A DNA stretch of 64,000 nucleotides from Sinotaia quadrata (taxonomy: Eukaryota > Mollusca > Gastropoda > Architaenioglossa > Viviparidae): assembly GCA_028829895.1 (NCBI GenBank), contig CM054178.1, forward strand, positions 101,608,058-101,672,057. The letters run 5' to 3'. Shown here piece after piece: positions 1-10,200 of the stretch. The notes beneath the pieces were generated by a model. It was not told the DNA's origin and searched no databases. It saw nothing but the letters and a program-made list of their open reading frames with translations. Positions within the stretch are counted from its first letter, which is position 1. Each line of letters starts with the position of its first letter. The position numbers and the translations under genes are program-made.

Positions 1-112
1 TGTATTTGAAGCATCTTCAAGATAAGGCAGATGAATGGAGTTGGCTTGACATTACCACCATACACACCTCCAATGTATTTTAATTCCATAGCTTTGTCCA
101 CCAACAGAGCAG
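1..112 (-). CDS. PRPF38A: PRPF38A coding exon 2 (partial, runs off left edge)
   Basis: Read on the minus strand, an acceptor ending in TTAG stands just right of position 112. The exon continues the codon left open by exon 1 (G + CT = Ala) and encodes LLVDKAMELK, then GGVYGGN and KPTPFICLILKMLQI. This is the signature N-terminal stretch of pre-mRNA-splicing factor 38A, a tri-snRNP-associated protein needed for spliceosome activation in the nucleus. The exon is open to the window edge, so the remaining exons lie to the left. Identification rests on close match to the family sequence; the exon phase agreement is seen directly. Confidence 0.88.
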
Positions 113-808
113 CTAAGAACAACAATAAAAATCCAAAGTAGTATTACTATTAGGTATGAATTAGTAATTACTATTAAAAAGTCGATCCATGGTTTGATGA
201 CTGCATAAGTAGGCCTATATACTTTGAAATCTTATCCATGTAGGTGTAAAATCATATCTGCTAAGTGCTATTAAAGTTTGGTTTTTTTTATTTTCTTGCT
301 CCCACAGTGTACTGTAATGATATTTTTATTTAATCAAATCACTACAATTAAGGTGTTTTTCAATAATGAATTTGCTATTTGCTTACAATTATAATCAGAA
401 TAAATATATACTGGATCAATGTTTACTGAAGACTAAAGTGTAATTTTCCAATTACTGAATTATATTTATAGCTTAAACATTAGTGGAGATCAATTGACGT
501 TGTTACACAATGTTAGTATGTACAGCACCTGGACTAGGACAATAAGAAATCGCTTTCATTTCTAAATTCTAGTAAAGAGGGCTAATCGAACAGTTTAACC
601 AAATGCTAGAATGACTGTTTTTACACAGGTTCTAATCACGCTTAATGTACATAATTAATCATTATATATAACTTAGAACAAGCGATACAACTATGACTAT
701 ATGATTATGACAATATGAGGTGTACTTACTAAATACTAGTACTTAAGTCATAGATACTAATAATAAAAAATGACATTTAATGGCACACAGTTAATCCTAG
801 AATTTTAC
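113..808 (-). other. PRPF38A intron 1
   Basis: This AT-rich intron, 696 bp, has donor GTAAAA reading left from 808 and acceptor TTAG at 116-113. I see no ORF, repeat or RNA gene in it. Confidence 0.8.
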
Positions 809-938
809 CTGTAAGGGCAAAACATTCTTCTTTCCAGTATCTGCATTCGTATATGCGGGTTCTAATAATCTTTTCAACCAAATATTGCGGATTTGTGCCT
901 TTGACGGAATGAGCGTCTTTAACTGTTCGGTTAGCCAT
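809..938 (-). CDS. PRPF38A: PRPF38A coding exon 1 (start codon and N-terminus)
   Basis: The minus-strand ATG at 938-936 opens MANRTVKDAH, followed by GTNPQYLVEKIIRTRIYE and YWKEECF, the nearly invariant N-terminus of PRPF38A (PRP38 family, no catalytic activity, scaffold of the precatalytic spliceosome). The reading frame is open upstream to about 965, but the conserved protein starts at 938 and this is the only ATG in that stretch. The exon ends with CTTACAG before GTAAAA, leaving one base of the next codon, which exon 2 completes. The gene is divergent from ORC1, with 179 bp between the two start codons. Confidence 0.92.
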
Positions 939-1117
939 GATGAACAACGAGAGACAATTTAACAAAGCCTTTCATTGGTCACTGGGATTTATTTCAGCCA
1001 ATTGCCAAAGTTGTTAAAATATTTCTCACTGGGTTCTAGGAGTTATTGTTTTTCGCGGGACTATCTGAAGAGTATTGCTGGTAGAGGTTATCAAGGTATC
1101 AAGTAAAGTTATAGAAT
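939..1117. promoter_or_regulatory. Bidirectional promoter region, PRPF38A / ORC1
   Basis: Only 179 bp separate the two divergent start codons, so both 5' UTRs and core promoters must lie here or overlap coding sequence, unless an unseen non-coding first exon exists. TTTCGCGGGA at 1051-1060 is an E2F-like element (GCGGGA core on plus, CCCGCGAAA on minus). No TATA box is evident. E2F control of ORC1 is established in flies and mammals; that this site acts here is inference. Confidence 0.6.
1051..1060 (+). promoter_or_regulatory. E2F-like site TTTCGCGGGA
   Basis: This is the only CGCG-containing stretch in the 179-bp divergent spacer. It matches 7 of 8 positions of the E2F consensus TTTSSCGC and contains the GCGGGA core. 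It lies 57 bp upstream of the ORC1 ATG and 112 bp upstream of the PRPF38A ATG. Confidence 0.5.
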
Positions 1118-1212
1118 ATGTCACTAATTAGTAAAAAACGTGCCCCTCTGATAAAATGGTTAGGTGAAGGAGAAGTCAAAGACAGAAGAAGAGTTAATTT
1201 AACAAGTTACAG
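1118..1212 (+). CDS. ORC1: ORC1 exon 1
   Basis: Starts [20 protein letters not shown] and ends ...TSY plus AG of an Arg codon before GTAATT. An in-frame TAG at 1112-1114 precedes the ATG. The short basic leader sits ahead of the BAH domain. Confidence 0.9.
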
Positions 1213-4200
1213 GTAATTAAATTCCAAATATTGAATTTCTATGACCTATAACAACTACAGTAGTAGTAAGTACTAACGTTTGTTAATTTTTAATTTAGAA
1301 AGTCCTATAGCTCAGTTACTCATTGTCACTGTTGGCAGAAGCATGGCAAATTAATTGCTTTTGAAAACGTATTTTATTTAGTTAGTTATTAATCTTCATT
1401 TATTAGCTTTTGACTGTTCCAGAAACTTCAAACTAGATGGCGAAAAGTACAGCATAGGTGATCATGTTTTAATTGCAAAGAATGAAGAGGCTGATGAAGA
1501 TGACTGTTATATAGCAAGACTAGAAGAGCTCTATGAAGAAGGTAACCAAAAGCAAATGACAGAACGTATTACTATTATTCTGTAGGCCTACTTGTTTTTC
1601 ATATTTTGGATTTTTTTGAAAATAAGCTATTGCCTAAAGCAATGTAATTGACATACCGGTTATTATCCGTAGGGCCTATATTTTTTAAAATGTAAAATTG
1701 TCCAGAGAGTGTTTAAAAAATCTGTACCTGTGTGTATGTTTTAATAATTCATTGCATAATAATGCATTTATGGGGAGGGTGTGTGAAATTTTTGCAAAAG
1801 AAAGACTGGAGGTAATGTAAATTATTACTACTAGTACTATAGATATCACTAGACTCAAGAGTCAGATTAAATCATGCAAATCAAAATTATGTATTTATCT
1901 TTATGTCTGTTTAGAGACTACTCAGATAATAACATTATTGCATTCCTATTCTTTTTTCTGAAACATCATTACCAGGATAATATTATAAATAAATGTCTTG
2001 ACAAAGCACTTTTAATGTTTTATTTAAAACAAAATAGCTCTCTTGCACTTTACATGTATAATATTTATGTAGGCCTGCATAAAATAACAAAAATCTTCAA
2101 ACTGCTTCAGAGATTTTAAAAAAAACCTAAAGATAATATAACAACAATATAATGAATCCATGAGCAAAATAACAAAGTGAATTTGGCTAATACTCTGGGC
2201 AAATGTACCATTTACATGAAATGCAAAAAAATAATGGATTAAACCTAATTATTTTTAAATGTTAAAGTCTACAGCAGGGCCTAAAGCTCACAAAAAAAAC
2301 ATAAGAAATATAAAAAAAATGTTGATGTATAGGATTAGGAGTTTGGAATGTGTAAAAACACGTTTCTGTTGAAAACTTACAAAGTAAGGTTGAGACATTT
2401 TACCAGGAAAAAAAAATAAAATAAGCAATATAATTATCTCATTACATCTGTTATATTTTCTTATTAACCTAAATTATTAACTTAATAATGGATACATATA
2501 ATTTTTAATGAGAAAGAAAACTATATTACTTATTAGTATATAAATTATAACTCATTAACTGTCACGTGGAAACCTTATTCGGCTTCCAGTGACCAGATAT
2601 CAACCATCATAAAAGGTGCTCTATTTTTCTCACCTAAACATGAAATGGGTTAAGTTATGTTGTGAAGATAATATTAAGTAATGAACAAAGTATCTATATA
2701 AATAAAATATTGTTAATATATAATAAGCCTAATAACGGTGTTTATATTCTTTAATGTAATTTACAAGTTATTTTATCCTTACTAATACTGGCTCAGGTTT
2801 AAAACATACACACCATCTATGTGAAACTTAAAATGCAAAAGAAACCACATGGTAACAGCAACAAATACATTGTACAATTACAGCAGTTCAAAATTTAACA
2901 TTTATTTGCTATATATTCAATCATTTTTAGCGTTTTGTCCTGAGGCTTGACACCACTTTTTGCTGACAATTTTTTGTATGTCTGGGCAGTTCTGACTTTG
3001 ATCAGAGATGATTAGTGTTGATCAGTCAGCCTTATTCTCTGAAATGTTTTTGTTCATTTCATAAAGAAAATAACTGTTCACACACATAGGTAGAACCAAA
3101 CATGCCATAATCTTTGTTCGTGTCATAGTGTCTTTTCAAGTTATATTCTTTTGGCATGACGTTGCAAGCTGCAAATTATACAATGTATCTTTCCATTCAC
3201 CGTTGTGTAAAAATACTCTAATTCCTACTTTTCTTGAAACACTTGCCCTTCTTCATTCAATTTCCTTTTTCTCTTAGCTGGAGGAGCAGTAGCCATTTTA
3301 AAATTTTGAAAGAAAGTTTTCTGTTTACAACTGTTAATGACTTGCACGTGATTCGCCAGAAGTTAAAAGTATATGCTAAAAATCGCACAGAAACGATTGA
3401 ATCGAAAAATTGTGTTGTTTTTTAAAATTTATATTATAAAGATGGAATGTGCTTGTAAAGGGCCGTATGTTTCATATGCCTGTGATAGATGGACCTTGAT
3501 CAAGACCAAAATGTGCTGTATTTATTTGGAATAGATGTTAAGATGGTCTGGTTCAAAGACCTTGGCTTTATGGTGCTTGTATTGTATTCTTAGTGCTGGA
3601 GTTTTTCTTTGGCTGAATCCAGAACACCTCTAGCAAAGTAGCAGTAGCACTGACTTATTTGACATGATTTTGTTGATCACTGACTTATATGCGATATGTT
3701 TAATTGTAATTTGTATATATTGTATTTTAATAACAAAATGGGTTAGGATTCTTAATTTATTGTGTTTATAATTATAGTTAAAACAATAAGAATTAAGATA
3801 AATTAAACCTAAACATCGCTAAGTACCATGCTTACTTGATTTAAAGCCTTATTATTAATCTATTCTGATTGGTGTGAAGACTAAGTTTGTTATTTTCATC
3901 TTCTTAGTCTTATATCTGGTGCAAACTTTGATTAATCAAGAAAAAATGGTCTATTGTAATGTTATGGTCTGATGGTAAACACTGCACTATTTTATGATAA
4001 ACAAGTGAATATTGACCACAAGACTTACACTTTGTTGACAGAAAATAGTTCATAATCATATTCTATACGTGCACAAGCTTCTAGCATGATTGTAAATTTG
4101 TGACTCTATGTATTTAGCATGGAAACCAGGCAGTGAAGCATAGCAAAGTGAATAGATCTTATGTTATATTCTTTAGTGAAGAAATAACTCATGATTGTGG

Positions 4201-7200
4201 GAAAATGGAGTGATATTTTAGGTTATTAATACTATAAGAATAATCCTAATTGTAGTGTTTTGAATGTGTTGAAGTTTATTCAGAAGACACTGTTAGTGTT
4301 AGTGAAAAAAATGAGTCTGGGAATGGGCAAGGAATAAAGGACTTTTGTGAGAAAACTGAAAAATTGCTGATTCATCCCTGTTCCATTTTTGCTCTACATA
4401 TGAAGATCTTTTGGCACCATGAGAGAAAGTTATCAGAAATAATAACCATATTTCTTTTTAATGTAATGGAAGTGTTTACAGATGTTTATACTTCTTTCCA
4501 CTCCCTTCATAGTATGTTCCATAAATATTTGATGAAGAGATTTTTCTTAGCAAAATGCGTTTATTAATTATTCTCTCTTCTTTTCGCATATAAAAAATGT
4601 ATTTCTAAATATCATATGGCTCATTAAACCTAGGAATTAAAATCTGATAACTGTTATGCTTGTAGTTGTACAGTGATGAAAATAATGGATGTAGGTGGAT
4701 ATAGATATTTTTTATATATATATAAAACAAAACAATAAAAGCAGGTGTATTTGAAATAGTACTACTAAAAACTACTATATATAATCTGAACCTTACTCTC
4801 ATTGTCACTATAAAAAGCACAGTTCTTTTCAGTATAAATGGTTGCATTAATTTGCGTTATATTTTTATTTTAAGAAAGCTTATTCAACTATTTCAAGTTA
4901 TTGAGTTAAAATATCTGTGGATAATTTAAAACTTTAAAAACATCTTCTAATCTGTGTAGTGCAAAACAAAATTTTATCACTGTTTAACATGTCCACTTCA
5001 TATTTTCTAAATTCTGATCTGATTTTTATTAGAATTTTATTAATATTAATTAATCCACATTTTAAAAACTATTTAGATACTAAGACAGATAATTATTGTG
5101 GTAGTTTTTCTCATGCAACAATTAAACTTGTTGCAGAGTTACCTTACAGAAGAGGTCAGGTAAATTATTTGGGTACTGTTCAGTGGTTTTTGAAACCAGA
5201 AGACTTGCCTTCAAACTTAGATACAACCGTGAAACATTTTGATCAACATGAGCTGTTTCTTGACACCAGTAACAAATATGCAAGAGAAGTTGATCTCGAG
5301 TCCATTTCTGGCAAATGTCAGGTGAGTAAGCATCAGTTATATGGAAATGTTTGCAACAAACCTTGTCTTTGTGGATGATTTTATTTAATTTGATTTTTAA
5401 ATTTACATTATCCCACTGGATGCACAGTGAGCATTCTTGAAGGAAATAGCTTTCAACATATTACTTTATTAGCTTTTTATGGGATCACTGTACACATTGT
5501 TATGTAGTATACTAGTAAAGAAATGATGTAGCTTTTCTAATAATTTTTGTATTTGAAAGAAAACGTGATTGATATGAGTAAAATATTTTTGTCTATATTA
5601 ATTATAATTAATACTTGTATTTTCAAATGAACAGAAATTTTGAAAGCATTGAACTGGATCTTATATGAAGTAAAACTGAATGCAGAACGTGTTAGGTCAA
5701 AAGTTTGACATAAGACACACGTGGAGATTGCTGGAATTAGTGTAAAGTAAATGAAAATATATTATTAGTCTATGTCAGGGGTGCACAAACCACGGACCAC
5801 ATGCGACCCAAGACAGGGCTCTGTGTGGCCCCCGGAGCACATTATTTCATTATTTGTGTTGTTTTTTTTCTACTGAGCCATCCTTGTGCAATCTGGCTTC
5901 ATGCACTATCAATGAGAAATTTGGCACTCTGGCCTAAAAAAGTTTGTGTACCCCTGGTCTATGTAGTAATTGCTATCAGTGACAGCATTCAATAAAAATA
6001 TGCTAAATGTACCCACATAAACTTCATTAAACATGCCATTTGAAATGGTATAAAACTTGTTAAACGCACACTAGTCTGTACTAGTTAGTAAAATATCAGT
6101 CACTCACTTTAGTAGGCAGAAATTAGTGTAGTATATATATTTTTTAATCTTTTTTCTTGTATTAAATTAATTATTCTCTTATTAAACCCTCCTATTATTA
6201 CTAGCAATAGGTAGTCCCATGGCCACCGCTTTACAGGCAAAAACTTACAAACGCACACAAATTTGCTAAACTTTACTCCAGAGCGGTTTTCTTCACATTA
6301 AACCTCAACTAACCATTTTTATATGAAAATAAAGATCAATGTTTTGTCTTTCGAACTGTTTTGTTGTTTTTTTTCTGAATTTTATTATAGTATCCATAAA
6401 CTTTGACGAAAGTACCTTAGGGTTGCAAGAAAAATGGGTCAAAAGTCGCCTCACAGCCGAAAAAGTAAAATTCACGTTTTCGGGTACCAATTTTTAAAAA
6501 GATTATGGAACATACAGCGTTTTGTAATCCTAAAACTGATTGGTCCTTTAAATAGAGGACATATAACTCTTTACAATCATTATAAATTTCACTTTTGTTT
6601 GATGCGAATAACCAAATAAATTTTCAAACTAAAAAGTTCACGATAAAATTTTCGGAAGAAATATTTATCACAAAATAGTGAAACATATATCATTTTCTGC
6701 GGAATTTCAATATCTCTCTAATGATATGCTGTAGCCCTTGATTAGTGACCCCTCCAAAATCCACTAAATTGAAAACCCCGTAGTACGCATCCTGTTAAAG
6801 TCATGGCTTCCACGTGCGAAACACGCGTTGATGCTACCGCTGATTTTTCTCACGTTTTATATGAACAATTAAAACCTCTTATCGGTAAGATCTTTTGTAA
6901 GCATTTAATAATGATTACTTTACTCTGTGATTAGTTTATTTGTAAACATATCTCTATTTTAAAGCAGAATTATTCATTTTGTCATCACCATCACTACCAG
7001 TACCAATTCCGTAGTTTGAAAATAGGTTAGTCGGTGCGTCACTCTATCGCGAAAGTTTGATTGCTATTTCCTTGCAATACATATTTTGAAGTCGCAGATA
7101 GTATTTAAATATGTTATTTTATTTACTTAATTAATTTTAGTCATGATGGTAATCTTATTATTTAGAAAAATCGTTTTCTTATGACGAGAATTTAAAAAAG

Positions 7201-10200
7201 AAAAGATAACTCTTGATTCAAAAATAGTAAACAACCGAAACACTTGGGTCTGTGAAATGTTCTTTTCAAGCAGTGGATTTACAATAATGCTAATAAGATA
7301 TTTATTTAGTGAATGCTTTTATATACATAAAAATAATTTTTTTAAATAATAAATAATAAATAATTTTATCCTGTTTGTTTTGAATTTGAACATAATGTTT
7401 TCCTCTTAATTTAAAAAAATTGTATGGCTTATGCCTTTGTTTTGGTTTCACGATCTTTTAATTTTTTTGGTGGTACATAAATTAAGAATAAGTTAACATG
7501 AAGATTTTATATCACATTATTAAAATGTCGATTAAATATTTTATGGTATGTTCTTTGTTTAGAACTTGAAAGTTTTGCTAAAAAATTAAGTTTGAAAAAT
7601 CACATTCTGCATGGTTGGCTTGTACAACTTTGCCCCTCACTCAAAACATGCACAAATCTGAAATACAGAATAAGTACAATACACAAGCACTACAATGCTC
7701 TTCTTCGTTGTGTTTCAAAGTCAGATGGTAAAATGAACCTTGATTTATTTTTGAATGAAAGATTCTTCAAAGAGGATCAGCCTTTAAATAAAGGTAGTAC
7801 TACAGGTACTACTAGAAGAACTCTAGTTAGAGATAGTTGTCAAGATTGTGAAGTCTTAAAATAACAGCTAGACTTAGCAAAACATGAGATTGCTGCATGT
7901 AAGAAAACAATAGCATGTATGCAGAAATCTAAAACTAGTACAAGTAAGATGGAGACAGTTGAAACTGAGTTGCAGATGCTGAAGGAAGCTAGTATTAAAA
8001 GTAAAGTTGACTCAGAACAAAAGATTCATTTGCTGTCTGAAAAGATAGAAGAACTATCAGCAAACCTTTCATTTTGCCAGTCAGAAAAAATAGCTTAACA
8101 AACGAGCTAGCATGTGTAAGTGAAAAATTTTAAAAGAAAATAAGAGATAGTGCTACTATATGTAGACAGAAAAATAATCTAAACAGATCAAAAGAAACAT
8201 TAAAATTCAAAGAAAAGCTAATAGAGCAAAAACTTAAAAATGAGAGCACAGCTGAAAAAGTTGAGAAAGGTTAGGAAAATCGTTCAGCAGACACAACAAA
8301 ATCTAAGCAAAAGTATCAAAACAGTTGCTGATTTGAAATGTAAGCTTAGAGAATCACAAAAATACATCCAACCTATGATTGAATGCACTGAAGGGCTAAA
8401 AGACTCTCCTGTAGATATTGTCACTAGAGATGAAAAGGGACAGTTTACAGATTCTGTTGTGAAATGTGTTGGTAGCTTAGTTGGGGAGGGAGAGGTGTCA
8501 GGAAAGAAAACTAAAAGCATTATTCAGACTGTAGCATCTCATTTATGGGGTGGGGTGATACCATGGACTGTGATGATGTGGATGCCAAGTTTGTTTTTAA
8601 ATGGGGTTTAACAATGGAGACAACCAACAGAAGAACCTGGACAGCCGTTGACTATAGTGCATTACAGGAAGAATTTTCTATTTATAAAAATATGTACTGT
8701 GATTAATATTTGAATCTATGTTGTGCACATTCATTGTTGGAAATAAATATCACAGAATTGAATTATTATTATATTAAATATCATATCATCAATCATGTCA
8801 CTAATGTACATGTTCACAGAGTTTTAGCAATTCATTTTTCATACATATTTTCAATGCTTTAATACCTGTCTCAAAACTTTCAAAACATAAAGATATGTAT
8901 TAATCTATTACTTATTATTTTGTTATAATTAATAATATTATTGTCAAGCATGTTTTTATATCTATGAATTATGCGTAAATAATACCATGTATACAGTTTT
9001 AAAGATTTTTTTTAAATATGAAAGTTTCTGTTGTAAGAAAAATACTAATTCAGATAAAAGGTTATAAATAAATTATCTGTCTTTAGATAAATAGATAACT
9101 TCCTGCTAATCATTTTAATAGGTGAACCCATGCTGTGTTATGTATACTATATAGTTTCTAAGATGAGACCATTTATCCATTTTAATTTTCTTTGTAAATA
9201 AAAATTGCTTGATAAAATGTAAAATGTAACTTTATATGTGATTAAACAGAAATTATCTTTATACATATTGATCAAGTATAGTTTACTGATCATTTTGATA
9301 TGTGGACTAACTCTGTATGATGTATACTTTCAGAGATGTGACGGTTTATACATTTTAATTTTATTTGTAAATAAAAATTGTACAGTCAAATGATAACTGT
9401 AACTTAATATGCAATTAAACAGAAATTATCTTTATAGATATAGATAGAGCATAGTTTGCTGATCATTTTTATATATGAACCAACTCTGTATGATGTATAG
9501 TTTCAGAGATATGACCATTTGCTTGTTTACGTTTTCTGTAATAAACTTCGTTAATGCTGAACTTTAAACTTTGACGAAAGTACCTTAGGGTTACGTTGAA
9601 AATTTCTCATCGGGCGCCTTACGGCCGAAAAAATAAAATTCGCGTTTTCAGGTTCCATACTTTAACATTTTCGCAATAGCTGCATGGATAAGTAAGCGAA
9701 CTTCTGATGGGTCTATTAAAAAGAAGAGAGATAACTCTATACACATATTTTTTTCATAATTGTATGTTAAGAATAACACCAACAAATATTTAAGTAAAAA
9801 GTTTGAGACAAATTTTGGGAGTCAAATATTTTTCACAAAATCATTGAAAAAATATCATTTTATTCAGCATTTCAACATCTTTCCAAAACCATGACACAAT
9901 ACGGGATTATTAGTCCATGCAGTTATTGCTAAATTCAAAACCCCGTACCATCTTTCTCAGTTCAGGTCACAGTCACGCATCTCATTTCTGAGACATGGTG
10001 TACTGACGCTAACGCTGATTATTCTGCCATATACGATCAGTTGATACCATTTATCGGTCAGATCTATTTGTGAGTGTTTATTAATGTTTATTTTCATTTT
10101 CTTGAATTTTTTTGTAAGCATATTATTTTTCAAGTAGAATTATCGACAGTTTCCGAATTAACTCTTTCATATATAGGCCGAATCTTGGAGTGATTCTTTT

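Larger units (their letters stand above)
1542..5136 (+). other. ORC1 intron 2 (3.6 kb)
   Basis: AT-rich. It holds a minus-strand, internally deleted hAT fragment (about 2925-3302) and a repeat at 3735-3955 that recurs at 23060-23285; both are listed separately. I see nothing else supportable in 1542-2920 or 3960-5136. Confidence 0.7.
6398..9565 (+). mobile_element. Unrecognised 3.17-kb element or gene, tandem copy 1
   Basis: Begins AAACTTTGACGAAAGTACC and runs to a block of three about 175-bp repeats (9103-9565), where copy 2 begins with the same sequence. It contains a 5' leader of about 400 bp, a small first exon (6803-6884), an intron, a second exon from 7563, a coiled-coil-like stretch, a C-terminal motif (to 8706) and the repeat-rich tail. 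Copy 2 preserves the same order of parts. I do not recognise the family. Lack of terminal inverted repeats, LTRs or RT leaves open whether this is a transposon or a locally duplicated gene. Confidence 0.6.

Noticed and set aside
4959..5136. Upstream extension of the ORC1 exon 3 frame to a start at 4959
   Set aside because: The open frame is chance; only the acceptor ending at 5136 fits the exon 2 phase and BAH homology starts there.
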